Shown here: in pieces, positions 53,333 to 61,555 of the stretch | Position numbering within the stretch: the stretch's first letter is position 1 | Layout of the letters: each line of letters begins with the position of its first letter | DNA from: Mesolinea sp964536465 | GTDB taxonomy: Bacteria > Chloroflexota > Anaerolineae > Anaerolineales > Anaerolineaceae | DNA: 64,000 bases | Direction of reading: 5' to 3' | NCBI GenBank assembly: GCA_964536465.1 | Contig: CAZHXQ010000001.1 | Coordinates: 1 to 64,000, forward strand | The notes under the pieces: generated by a model | Seen by the model: the letters and a program-made list of their open reading frames with translations, nothing else | What the model was told of the DNA's origin: nothing | Database searches by the model: none | Position numbers and translations under genes: made by a program

Positions 53333-54955
53333 ATGAATCCAACCAGTTTGCTTCGGCGCGCAGCTAACCGGCTAATGCGGAAAGCAGTTCAGCGAAAAAA
53401 TGACGCGGTCCTGCGAACCATGGCGCGCCAGGTGCTCGAGAATACACCGGCAAGCGATCAGAAGCCCATTATTTTTTTTGATGCCTCAACGCGACTTAGT
53501 GGGTTGAGCCTGAACGCCGGCTTTGCCATCCTGAGCGCATGGTCATTGAGCCTGCAGGGTGTACCCATTATTCATTTCGTTTGTAGGGCTGGTTTGAGAC
53601 CTTGTGTCCTGGGCACAAACCGGACAGACCCTGATGCTGCCCCGCCTTGTGCTGAATGCCTGAGGCAGTCAGAAGCAATCTTTTCGGACAGCCAGGTCAG
53701 ATATTTTGATTTCCGAGAGGATCATGACCTGGCGGCGAAACTTGCGGGTCTGTCTCTGGATGAGTTGATGTCATTTGACTATCAGGGGCTGCCCCTGGGG
53801 AAATTGGTTTTGCCATCGATTCGTTGGATCTTGCGACGGCACCACTTGACGGAAGAACCGTACACCTTAAAGTTGTATAAAAACTACCTGAAGTCGGCCT
53901 GGTCGCTGGCAGGTCAATTTGAACTGCTGCTTAACCAGAGCCAGCCACAGGCTGTGGTGGTCTTCAATGGGATGCAGTATCCGGAAGCCACTGCCAGGTG
54001 GATCGCCCTCCAACGGGGTATTCGCGTCGTCAGCCACGAGGTTGGCATGCAGCCGCTGAGCGCTTACTTCACAGATGGAGACGCCACTGCCTATGACCTG
54101 GACATTCCGGGGGGATTTCAACTCAACCAAAGCCAAAATCGAAAACTGGACGCTTACCTGAGCGCACGGTTTAAAGGTGACTTTCATATGGCGGGTGTGC
54201 AGTTCTGGCCTGAAATGAGCCAGCTCAGCCCAGAATTCCTCGAGTTTGCCGGGCGCTTCAAACAGATGGTTCCGCTTTTTACAAACGTAATTTTTGATAC
54301 CAGCCAACCCCATGCCAATGTCATTTTTGATGATATGTTTAGCTGGTTGGATGAGGTATTAGAGATTGTTAAAAAACATCCGGATACACTTTTTGTTATC
54401 CGCGCCCACCCCGATGAAGCTCGAGCCGGAAAGGCCAGCGAAGAGTCTGTAGCGCAATGGGCTAAGGACCGTCAAATCGGCATGATTGCGAACCTGCGCT
54501 TTGTACCTCCCCAGGAGTTTATCAACTCCTATGATCTGATTCGGATGGCGAAATTTGTTCTGATCTACAATTCCACCATCGGTATGGAGGCATCCATCCT
54601 GGGGGCAGGTGTGCTCTCTGCTGGTAAAGCCCGCTACAGCTCCTCAGGGGTGGTCTGGTTTCCTCAAGACAAGCCAGCCTACTTTGCAAAGCTGGAAGAA
54701 TTGCTCCACACCGGTGTAGTGGAAGTCCCTGCGCACTTTAAATTGAATGCACGGCGCTTCCTCTATTGGCAGCTCTATCACTCCTCATTAGGTTTTGAGG
54801 ATTACCTTGAGCCAGATGGCGTGTGGGCGGGGTATGTGAAGCTGAAAAATTTTGATTGGCGAAGCCTCTTGCCAGCGCACTCTGCCACCATGGCGACCAT
54901 CAGCGATGGCCTTTTGCGCCATGGAGACTTTATGCTCAAGGAGGGTCGAGAATGA
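53333..54955 (+). CDS. Capsule-type GT-B protein (second)
   Basis: 540 residues. C-terminal part: V-I-R-A-H-P-D-E, a S-Y-D-L-I-R-M-A-K-F-V-L-I-Y-N-S-T-I-G-M-E segment and A-G-K-A-R-Y, the same layout as the protein at 37280, though the two are well diverged. N-terminal half includes four Cys (V-C-R-A-G-L-R-P-C, then C-A-E-C). A Kdo- or NulO-transferase role is plausible. It ends in ATGA overlap with the next gene. Confidence 0.75.
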   Translation: MNPTSLLRRAANRLMRKAVQRKNDAVLRTMARQVLENTPASDQKPIIFFDASTRLSGLSLNAGFAILSAWSLSLQGVPIIHFVCRAGLRPCVLGTNRTDPDAAPPCAECLRQSEAIFSDSQVRYFDFREDHDLAAKLAGLSLDELMSFDYQGLPLGKLVLPSIRWILRRHHLTEEPYTLKLYKNYLKSAWSLAGQFELLLNQSQPQAVVVFNGMQYPEATARWIALQRGIRVVSHEVGMQPLSAYFTDGDATAYDLDIPGGFQLNQSQNRKLDAYLSARFKGDFHMAGVQFWPEMSQLSPEFLEFAGRFKQMVPLFTNVIFDTSQPHANVIFDDMFSWLDEVLEIVKKHPDTLFVIRAHPDEARAGKASEESVAQWAKDRQIGMIANLRFVPPQEFINSYDLIRMAKFVLIYNSTIGMEASILGAGVLSAGKARYSSSGVVWFPQDKPAYFAKLEELLHTGVVEVPAHFKLNARRFLYWQLYHSSLGFEDYLEPDGVWAGYVKLKNFDWRSLLPAHSATMATISDGLLRHGDFMLKEGRE

Positions 54956-55632
54956 AACTGGAGAGAATTGTAGCGCTGGTACCGATGCGTCATGATTCCA
55001 AGCGCGTGCCCGGAAAGAACTATCGGTCGATGTGTGGAAAGCCACTTTATGCTCATATCATCAAGACGCTGCTCAACTGCCCCGAGATCGCTGAGGTGGT
55101 GGTCGATACCGATTCGCCCACGATCATCGACGGCTTAGCCAGGGATTACCCCCAGGTAAAGGTATTGCTGCGGCCGGAAGAATTACGCCCTGATACTACC
55201 CCCACAAACGAGATTCTGCTATACGATACCGCCAAGGTGCCAGCCGACCTCTATCTGCAGACCCATTCAACCAATCCGCTGCTGAAGGCTGAAACGGTTT
55301 CCAGAGCTATTATTCAACTTCGAAATCTATACCCTGAATATGACAGCCTATTCAGCGTTACACGCCTGCAGACACGCCTCTGGGATCAACTTGGCAGAGC
55401 CATCAATCACAATCCGGCCGTCCTGCTGCGTACGCAAGATCTACCACCAATCTATGAAGAGAACTCTTGTTTGTATCTTTTCACAAGAGAGACGCTGCTT
55501 ACTCATCGTAACCGCATCGGCGAACGCCCATTTATGTTCGAGATGGATGCTCATGAGTCTACAGATATCGATGAAGAACTCGATTTTGTTATCGCTGAAA
55601 TTTTGATGGAAAGACAAAAATCTACGAGGTAA
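54952..55632 (+). CDS. NeuA-type cytidylyltransferase
   Basis: 226 residues from ATG 54952; the longer open frame upstream lies inside the previous gene. Opening A-L-V-P-M-R-H-D-S-K-R-V-P-G-K-N, then E-V-V-V-D-T-D-S and Q-T-H-S-T-N-P-L. This is the third cytidylyltransferase domain of the operon. It is followed 1 nt later by a 2-hydroxyacid dehydrogenase. Confidence 0.85.
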   Translation: MKLERIVALVPMRHDSKRVPGKNYRSMCGKPLYAHIIKTLLNCPEIAEVVVDTDSPTIIDGLARDYPQVKVLLRPEELRPDTTPTNEILLYDTAKVPADLYLQTHSTNPLLKAETVSRAIIQLRNLYPEYDSLFSVTRLQTRLWDQLGRAINHNPAVLLRTQDLPPIYEENSCLYLFTRETLLTHRNRIGERPFMFEMDAHESTDIDEELDFVIAEILMERQKSTR

Positions 55633-55633
55633 T

Positions 55634-56614
55634 ATGAAAACCGTATTAATCACTGCCCCTTACATCCAACCCTCTATGCACCGCTTCACCCCCATTCTTG
55701 AGGCTTTTGGTCTGAACGTGATCATTCCAGAAGTAAATGAGAGGCTGGAAGTTGAGGAAATCATGCGATACGCAGGTCAGTTTGAAGGAACTATTTGTGG
55801 CGATGACCGCTATACGGCGGAAGTTATCGCCGCCTGCTCGCCCCAACTCAAAGTTTTGTCTAAATGGGGCACCGGCATTGATGCGATGGACCAGGAAGCC
55901 GCCGAAAAGTATGCCGTCAAAATTTTCCGCACACCAAACGCCTTCACGGTGCCTGTTTCTGAAAGCGTTATCGGAAGTATGCTCTGCTTTGCTCGCAACA
56001 TACCTTGGATGGACACGGCAATGAAGGCAGGTGAATGGAAAAAGATCTCAGGTCATACTTTGCTGGAATCGACCCTGGGTGTGATCGGCGTTGGCAATAT
56101 TGGCAAGGCTGTCATTCGCCGGGCCCGCTCGTTTGGCATGAACATTTTGGGTAACGACATTGTTGAAATTGAACCAGATTTCATCATTGAACAAAAAATA
56201 GAGATGACCGACCTGCAAGATCTGCTTGAACGTTCAGATTACATCAGCCTGAATACCTCCTTGAATCCCAGCTCTTATCATCTGATAAACGAAGAGACGC
56301 TCAAACACGTGAAACCCTCGGCTGTGCTGATTAACACCTGTCGCGGTCCGGTTGTCCACCAGGAGGCCTTGGTGCAGGCCCTCCAGGAAGGGCGTCTGCG
56401 GGGTGCCGCGCTGGATGTCTTTGAAAAAGAGCCTCTTCCTGCTGACAGCCCATTGAAAGAGATGAGCAATGTGCTGCTGTCACCTCACAATACCAACAGC
56501 AGCCCTTTCTTTTGGGAGCGGATTCATTGGAATTCAATCCGCAACCTGCTGATTGGCCTGGACATCCCTGTAGGAGATGTCAATAGTTTAAAGGCAATGG
56601 AAAAAACCTCTTAG
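55634..56614 (+). CDS. D-2-hydroxyacid dehydrogenase (SerA-like)
   Basis: 326 residues: G-V-I-G-V-G-N-I-G Rossmann motif at about residue 150, I-N-T-C-R-G-P-V-V with catalytic Arg, and S-P-H-N-T-N near the C-terminus where most relatives have a Pro-His-x-Ala/Gly. It oxidises or reduces a 2-hydroxy/2-keto acid. NulOs are 2-keto acids, so a sugar-acid substrate is conceivable. Confidence 0.85.
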   Translation: MKTVLITAPYIQPSMHRFTPILEAFGLNVIIPEVNERLEVEEIMRYAGQFEGTICGDDRYTAEVIAACSPQLKVLSKWGTGIDAMDQEAAEKYAVKIFRTPNAFTVPVSESVIGSMLCFARNIPWMDTAMKAGEWKKISGHTLLESTLGVIGVGNIGKAVIRRARSFGMNILGNDIVEIEPDFIIEQKIEMTDLQDLLERSDYISLNTSLNPSSYHLINEETLKHVKPSAVLINTCRGPVVHQEALVQALQEGRLRGAALDVFEKEPLPADSPLKEMSNVLLSPHNTNSSPFFWERIHWNSIRNLLIGLDIPVGDVNSLKAMEKTS

Positions 56615-56666
56615 ATGTCTTAACTGATATCTGTGTAAGCGGTAGAACTACGAAGTGAGGAATATT

Positions 56667-57431
56667 ATGCCTGAGAAAATGAGAACGGTTCTAATTACTG
56701 GCGCAGCAGGTGGTGTTGGGCAGGCAACGACCGCCTGTTTTGCCCAACTTGGTTTCAGGGTGATAGGGGTCGATCGTCAGCCCTGCTTCGGCGCATTCCC
56801 TGAAGACGGTCTCTACATCCAGGCTGACATTGCCTCGCCCGAAAACCTTGAAAAAGTCTATGAGAAAGCCAGAGGTTTCTCTGAGACCCTGCGAGTGCTG
56901 GTTAACAATGCCGCTTACCAGGTCACAAAGCCGCTCCTTGAGACCAGCCTGGAGGAATGGGACGCGGTCATGGACTCGAATTTGCGTTCGGTCTTCCTGG
57001 GTGTCAAGTTGGCTTACCCCATGCTCAAAGCCGATGGCGGGGGCGCTATCGTTAATGTTTCTTCAGTTCACGCGGTAGCTACGTCAGCCAACATTGCCGC
57101 TTACGCTGCCAGCAAAGGTGGTCTGCTGGCTCTGACCCGAGCCATGGCAATCGAATTTGCACCGGATAACATTCGCGTCAACGCTGTCTTGCCTGGCGCA
57201 GTGGACACTCCGATGCTGCGGGCGGGTTTTCACCGCGGTCGCCAAAATGAATCGACTGAGGAAGAACAGCTGGCGGCCCTGGCTGCCAAAACCGTCAACG
57301 GTCGCGTCGCGCAACCCAGGGAAATTGCCTCGGTGATCTGCTTCCTGGCCGACAATTCTCGGTCCAGTTTTATCACCGGGCAGGGCTTGCTTGTGGACGG
57401 CGGAGCCACCTGCAGGTTGAGCACGGAGTGA
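56667..57431 (+). CDS. SDR-family oxidoreductase
   Basis: 254 residues from ATG 56667 (GAGGA 6 nt upstream; GTG 56655 is less likely). T-G-A-A-G-G-V-G cofactor motif, N-N-A-A, catalytic Y-A-A-S-K and C-terminal G-Q-G-L-L-V-D-G-G. It probably acts on a sugar or sugar acid together with the preceding dehydrogenase. Confidence 0.87.
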   Translation: MPEKMRTVLITGAAGGVGQATTACFAQLGFRVIGVDRQPCFGAFPEDGLYIQADIASPENLEKVYEKARGFSETLRVLVNNAAYQVTKPLLETSLEEWDAVMDSNLRSVFLGVKLAYPMLKADGGGAIVNVSSVHAVATSANIAAYAASKGGLLALTRAMAIEFAPDNIRVNAVLPGAVDTPMLRAGFHRGRQNESTEEEQLAALAAKTVNGRVAQPREIASVICFLADNSRSSFITGQGLLVDGGATCRLSTE

Positions 57432-57440
57432 GTTTTTTAA

Positions 57441-58235
57441 ATGGATAGGTCTCTACAGGATCGTTTCATGAATCTGGCCCGACGTGGCTATGACGGCTTA
57501 CGCCGTCTGCCCGAGCTGCCTGCAGCATATCTGCACCCTTGGCGAAGAGAATCAAAACGCCGCCTGACAGCTCTTAAAGATAGCCACGAGGGTGAACGCT
57601 GCTTTGTGGTTGGTAATGGGCCTTCACTAAAAAATACGGATTTATCCAGGCTTGAGGATGAGTTTTGTATCGGCATGAACCGCATCTTTTTAGCCGCGGA
57701 TGAGTTAGGTTTTTGTCCGGATATCCTGGTCTGTGTCAATGACCTGGTAGTTGAACAGTCGGTGGCGGAATTCAACAATCTGCAAATGCCAAAATTTTTC
57801 TCCTGGCGCGCGCGTAAGTGGTTGACAATGGACCACTGGACACACTTTATTTACACCACCTACACCTCTCCAAAATTTTCAACAGATGTAACCGGCAGAG
57901 TCTGGGAAGGCGCAACGGTGACCAATGTTTGCCTGCAGCTGGCCTATCACATGGGCTTTAATGAAGTCATCTTGATCGGCGTGGATCACAGTTTCGCCAC
58001 CAAGGGTCAACCCAACACCACCATACAGTCTCAGGGGGATGACCCAAACCACTTCTCAACCTCTTATTTCGGCAAAGGCTTCCGCTGGCAATTACCAGAC
58101 CTTGAGACCTCAGAGTTGGGCTACCGCATGGCTCGTCGAGCCTATGAAAACGCCGGCCGAAAAATCGTCGATGCTACTATCGGCGGAAAACTGGATATCT
58201 TCGAAAAAGTTGATTACGACAGCTTGTTTACTTAA
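57441..58235 (+). CDS. DUF115-family protein (MptE/Maf-like)
   Basis: 264 residues with the DUF115 signature V-V-G-N-G-P-S-L (about residue 54) and the later segment V-I-L-I-G-V-D-H-S-F. DUF115 includes Maf proteins, which are needed to attach nonulosonic acids to flagellin in Campylobacter and Aeromonas, and archaeal MptE. In this operon a glycosyl-transfer role is the better guess. Confidence 0.82.
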   Translation: MDRSLQDRFMNLARRGYDGLRRLPELPAAYLHPWRRESKRRLTALKDSHEGERCFVVGNGPSLKNTDLSRLEDEFCIGMNRIFLAADELGFCPDILVCVNDLVVEQSVAEFNNLQMPKFFSWRARKWLTMDHWTHFIYTTYTSPKFSTDVTGRVWEGATVTNVCLQLAYHMGFNEVILIGVDHSFATKGQPNTTIQSQGDDPNHFSTSYFGKGFRWQLPDLETSELGYRMARRAYENAGRKIVDATIGGKLDIFEKVDYDSLFT

Positions 58236-58314
58236 AAACCCTCTCAGCGCTGCTGGGGCGTTGGGTTACCCGCCAGATTCCCGAAAGAACAGAAACCCCA
58301 TTTCAAAGTTCATA

Positions 58315-58320
58315 TATAAT
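58315..58320 (+). promoter_or_regulatory. Possible internal -10 element before a GT2 gene
   Basis: A perfect TATAAT ends 6 bp before ATG 58327, which has no ribosome site; the predicted start would coincide with the ATG. No -35 is seen. It sits in the first gap of more than 90 bp within this part of the operon. Confidence 0.35.
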
Positions 58321-58326
58321 TTGATC

Positions 58327-59277
58327 ATGACCTCACAACCCTTGGTTTCAATCATCACGCCTTCCTATAACCAGGCAGCCTTCCTTGAGCAGACGATGCT
58401 TTCTGTGTTGGAACAGGATTATCCCAACATCGAGTACTGGGTGATTGATGGCGGTTCAACCGATGGTAGTGTTGAAATCATCGGGAAATATGCCCATGGG
58501 CTGGCGGGCTGGGTTTCTGAAAAAGATCGCGGTCAGGCGGATGGTGTCAACAAGGGCTTTGCTAAAGCCACGGGCGAAATTGTCGGCTGGTTGAACTCGG
58601 ACGACCTCTACTATTCTGGCGCGGTTTCTGATGCTGTGGAAGCTTTCCGTCAGCACCCCGATGCCAGTTTTGTTTTCAGCGATGTTGAGTCCATCGACGA
58701 ACTAGGAGAGGGCTTCAACCTGATACGTTATGGCAATTGGAAGTTGAAAGACCTGATGAGCTTCAAAATCATTGGTCAGCCGGGTGTTTTCATGCGTCGT
58801 GAAATTCTCGAACAAGCCGGCTACCTTGACCTCAGTTACAACTACCTGCTGGATGTGCAGCTATGGCTCAAGATGGCCGCCATAGCCGAACCACAATATA
58901 TTCCTGGCAAGGTTTGGTCGGCAGCCCGCCTGCATTCGCAGGCTAAGAACGCCGCCCAGGCGGTCAATTTCGGGCCAGAAGCCTTCCGTCTGGCCAAATG
59001 GCTATGTGAAGACGAACGCTTTTACCCCTTGAATTCCCAACTCTTTAATAAAATCTGGGCCGGCGCCCACCGACTAAACGGCTTCTATCTGGTTGAAGCG
59101 GGAGATTTCAAGGCAGCACTCAAAGCCTACCGTCAAATGCTGCGTTATGAGCCGCTCCCAGATGGCAAAACTCTCAGACGCATGGCCTATGCGGGGTTTG
59201 CCGCGCTTGGGCTGCTGCGTTCACGTGCCTGGTACGACCAAAGTCGCAAAGACCGATATACAGGCGGACGCAGATGA
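58327..59277 (+). CDS. GT2-family glycosyltransferase (tandem copy 1)
   Basis: 316 residues from ATG 58327; the longer open frame starts inside the previous gene. GT2 core I-I-T-P-S-Y-N-Q-A-A-F-L, Y-W-V-I-D-G-G-S-T-D-G-S and W-L-N-S-D-D (DxD). Closely related to the next gene. Confidence 0.88.
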   Translation: MTSQPLVSIITPSYNQAAFLEQTMLSVLEQDYPNIEYWVIDGGSTDGSVEIIGKYAHGLAGWVSEKDRGQADGVNKGFAKATGEIVGWLNSDDLYYSGAVSDAVEAFRQHPDASFVFSDVESIDELGEGFNLIRYGNWKLKDLMSFKIIGQPGVFMRREILEQAGYLDLSYNYLLDVQLWLKMAAIAEPQYIPGKVWSAARLHSQAKNAAQAVNFGPEAFRLAKWLCEDERFYPLNSQLFNKIWAGAHRLNGFYLVEAGDFKAALKAYRQMLRYEPLPDGKTLRRMAYAGFAALGLLRSRAWYDQSRKDRYTGGRR

Positions 59278-60056
59278 ACCCCAAGCCGTTGCCCAAAGTC
59301 AGTGTAATCACCCCGTCTTTTAATCAGGCGCGGTTCCTGGAAGAGACCATGCTCTCCGTGCTGGAACAGGACTACCCAAACATCGAATATATCGTGATCG
59401 ATGGTGCTTCCAGTGATGGCAGTCTGGAAATTATTCAGAAATACGCTGACCGCCTGGCATATTGGCAAAGCAGGAAGGACCAGGGGCAGACTGACGCGAT
59501 CAACCAGGGTTTCTCCCACGCCACCGGTGAGATTTTCGCCTGGTTGAACTCGGACGATGTGCTCTATCCCGGCGCGGTTAGCGCTGCTGTGCAGCAGCTT
59601 GAAGAGCATCCTGAGATTGGTATGGTCTATGCCGATTGCCATTGGATCAACGCGGAAGGCAAGGTCATCGGCAATTTCCCGGCCGCTCAAACTGATTTGA
59701 GAAAACTTCGTCGTGGCTATGTTCATATTCCTCAACAAACGGCCTTTTTCCGGGCGGAACTATGGAAAAAAGTTGGTCCACTTGATGACAGTTTTTACTT
59801 TGCCATGGATTATGACCTGTGGACACGCCTGGCAGCCCAGGCGCCTCTTCTGTATGTGCCACAGTTATGGGCTGCTTTTCGCCTGCACCAGGGCGCGAAA
59901 TCGATTGCCGAGGATGATCGCTGTTGGCCTGAAATGCTGCGCGTGCACTATCGAGACGGTGGCAAGAAAATCTCGCTTCTGACTGCCAAGTATTGGCTCC
60001 GCAGGCTGGTACAACCGCTCTGGATCTGGCTGCGCAGACAGCGCATCAGAAATTGA
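59274..60056 (+). CDS. GT2-family glycosyltransferase (tandem copy 2)
   Basis: 260 residues, start overlapping the previous stop by 4 bp. Same motifs as its neighbour: V-I-T-P-S-F-N-Q-A-R-F-L, Y-I-V-I-D-G-A-S-S-D-G-S, W-L-N-S-D-D. About 55 residues shorter at the C-terminus. It is the last gene of the plus-strand glycan operon. No terminator is evident in the 17-bp gap before the convergent gene. Confidence 0.88.
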   Translation: MNPKPLPKVSVITPSFNQARFLEETMLSVLEQDYPNIEYIVIDGASSDGSLEIIQKYADRLAYWQSRKDQGQTDAINQGFSHATGEIFAWLNSDDVLYPGAVSAAVQQLEEHPEIGMVYADCHWINAEGKVIGNFPAAQTDLRKLRRGYVHIPQQTAFFRAELWKKVGPLDDSFYFAMDYDLWTRLAAQAPLLYVPQLWAAFRLHQGAKSIAEDDRCWPEMLRVHYRDGGKKISLLTAKYWLRRLVQPLWIWLRRQRIRN

Positions 60057-60073
60057 TTTATCCTAAGAGGCAA

Positions 60074-60958
60074 TTACTTTATGGCGGGTTTAAGGTTGAC
60101 CAGGACTGTGCCGATACTGGCAATGACCAGCCCGATCACGCCTGTCCATGTTAATCGCTCTCCCAGGAAAAGCCAGGCAAGGATGCTGATCTGAATCAAC
60201 ATCGTGTTGTTGATCATACTGGATTCCATCGCTGTCAGAAACTGAAGGCTTTTGTTCCAGAGCCAAAAGGCAAAAGCGGTGTTGAAGGCTGCCAGTATTA
60301 TCAGGAGCAACCACGACTTAGCGCTTAAAGGTGGTAAGCCCTGGATGCTGATTCCACTGCTCAGTAACAAGATCGCCCCGAAGCCCATGCTTATGCCGGT
60401 TACGACGATAGGGTCCAGGCTTCGCTCTCGGTTGATTCCACGCCCCAACACTGAGGCAAGGGCGTTGGAGAGCACCGTAAAAGTTGCCAGAGCCAGCCCG
60501 AACATGCTTTTGGGCACACTGGTTTGAGGATAGAAATAGATCAACACACCGAACAAAAAGAGTCCCAGCCCGCCCCACTGCAACCTGGTGATGGGCTCCT
60601 GCAAAACCACCAGACCGATGATCGCCACTAACGGAGCAGTAAAATTGAGCATGAGGCTGAGGGTGATTGCATCCAGGTATTTTAATGATAGGAACTGCCC
60701 GCCTTGGGTGAAGGTGTAATAGACTAGGCCAAGCAGCAACAACTGCCCCCACTCTTTTTTAGTCAGCTTTCGGATCGATTGCCGCTTTAGTAATACCCCC
60801 GGCAAGAGAAAGAGGAATGCTATTGAGTAGCGCAAGCCCGCAAATGTCAGCGGTGGGATTTCATTGATAGTCAATTTAATTAACACCCACGAAACTGACC
60901 AAAGCAGGGTTACGAAAAGCGCTTGAATTATGGCTTTGTTTCGTTGTGACACAGACAT
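60074..60958 (-). CDS. EamA/DMT-family transporter
   Basis: About 294 residues in ten hydrophobic helices, forming two EamA repeats (each about 135 residues; the pattern L-W-S-V-S-W-V-L-I-K-L opens the first). Such proteins export metabolites such as amino acids. ATG 60958 lies 13 nt after GGAGG; an ATG at 60970 would touch that site and is unlikely. A terminator hairpin sits just upstream in the leader. Confidence 0.87.
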   Translation of the reverse strand: MSVSQRNKAIIQALFVTLLWSVSWVLIKLTINEIPPLTFAGLRYSIAFLFLLPGVLLKRQSIRKLTKKEWGQLLLLGLVYYTFTQGGQFLSLKYLDAITLSLMLNFTAPLVAIIGLVVLQEPITRLQWGGLGLFLFGVLIYFYPQTSVPKSMFGLALATFTVLSNALASVLGRGINRERSLDPIVVTGISMGFGAILLLSSGISIQGLPPLSAKSWLLLIILAAFNTAFAFWLWNKSLQFLTAMESSMINNTMLIQISILAWLFLGERLTWTGVIGLVIASIGTVLVNLKPAIK

Positions 60959-60980
60959 AATGATGCCCATTCCTCCACAT

Positions 60981-61009
60981 AAAAAAAGGCCGAGGTTAAC
61001 CCCTCCGGC
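60981..61009 (-). terminator. Leader terminator (attenuator) of the EamA gene
   Basis: On the minus strand GCCGGAGG pairs with CCTCGGC (7 bp with one bulged G, loop GGTTAA) and is followed by seven T. It ends 4 nt before the GGAGG site of the EamA gene, with only a divergent gene upstream, so it can act only on the EamA transcript itself. Confidence 0.7.
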
Positions 61010-61064
61010 TGGTATTCAGCGTCAAGATCTCATAGTTGCAACAGCTGGTCTTGCCATGCAGCAT
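60996..61064 (-). CDS. Possible 22-codon leader peptide
   Basis: A short frame M-L-H-G-K-T-S-C-C-N-Y-E-I-L-T-L-N-T-S-R then R-G-stop begins in the predicted EamA leader and ends inside the loop of the terminator hairpin. It has no clear ribosome site and no run of one amino acid, so this is tentative. Confidence 0.2.
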   Translation of the reverse strand: MLHGKTSCCNYEILTLNTSRRG

Positions 61065-61091
61065 ACGCCAGATGTTTTGAATTGCCTATGG

Positions 61092-61100
61092 ATTGTATCA
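61092..61100 (-). promoter_or_regulatory. Extended -10 promoter for the EamA transcript
   Basis: TGATACAAT on the minus strand fits TG-n-TACAAT. It would start transcription near 61085 and give a leader of about 115 nt that includes the terminator. Confidence 0.45.
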
Positions 61101-61118
61101 CTCAGGAAATTTCCGGGC

Positions 61119-61146
61119 TTGACATGCGGACAATTAGTATTACAAT
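61119..61146 (+). promoter_or_regulatory. Promoter of the arsR-like operon
   Basis: TTGACA (61119-61124) and TACAAT (61141-61146) with a 16-bp spacer. Confidence 0.7.
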
Positions 61147-61168
61147 CATATTCAGAATATTGAATATG
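61147..61168. promoter_or_regulatory. ArsR/SmtB-type operator palindrome
   Basis: CATATTCA and TGAATATG are perfect 8-bp inverted arms around a 6-bp spacer. The site covers the predicted transcription start and the ATG, consistent with autorepression by the ArsR-family protein. Confidence 0.75.
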
Positions 61169-61543
61169 AATAACATAACAATTACCACCACTGAAAAAAC
61201 TGATCCGCGAGTGCAACTGTTCAAACTCTTCAGTCATCCTGCCCGTCTCGCCATTTTGGAGCTGCTGCGAGATGGGGAGCATTGCGTTTGCCACATCGAA
61301 GCCCACTTGGGTTTACGTCAATCCGCTATCTCTCAACAGTTGGCGCTGCTGCGGGAGGCTGGTCTTGTCTTGGACCGTCGGGACGGTTGGAATGTCTTTT
61401 ATAGGCTCAACGATCCTGATCTCACAAATCTACTTGATGAGGCGGCAGCCCTTACTGGCGCAGGCAGCCCAGAAAAAAAGAATCAGAAAGTAAATTGCGG
61501 CTGTCCTCATTGCGCCTCCAAATTAATCCATAATTCCAATTAA
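61166..61543 (+). CDS. ArsR/SmtB-family metal(loid)-responsive repressor
   Basis: 125 residues from ATG 61166. Winged helix with the metal-site motif E-H-C-V-C-H-I in the alpha-3 region (ELCVCDL in ArsR), then Q-S-A-I-S-Q-Q-L-A-L-L-R as recognition helix. A C-terminal Cys cluster (C-G-C-P-H-C) may add a second site. As(III) or a thiophilic metal is the likely inducer. It heads a three-gene operon. Confidence 0.9.
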   Translation: MNNITITTTEKTDPRVQLFKLFSHPARLAILELLRDGEHCVCHIEAHLGLRQSAISQQLALLREAGLVLDRRDGWNVFYRLNDPDLTNLLDEAAALTGAGSPEKKNQKVNCGCPHCASKLIHNSN

Positions 61544-61555
61544 AGGAGCTATCTT

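Noticed and set aside
58039..58326. N-terminal extension of the GT2 gene at 58327
   Set aside because: It overlaps the DUF115 gene in another frame, and GT2 homology starts right after ATG 58327.
33681..60056. Wzx/Wzy-type export for the glycan cluster
   Set aside because: No flippase or polymerase gene is present; Wzm and Wzt show ABC export.
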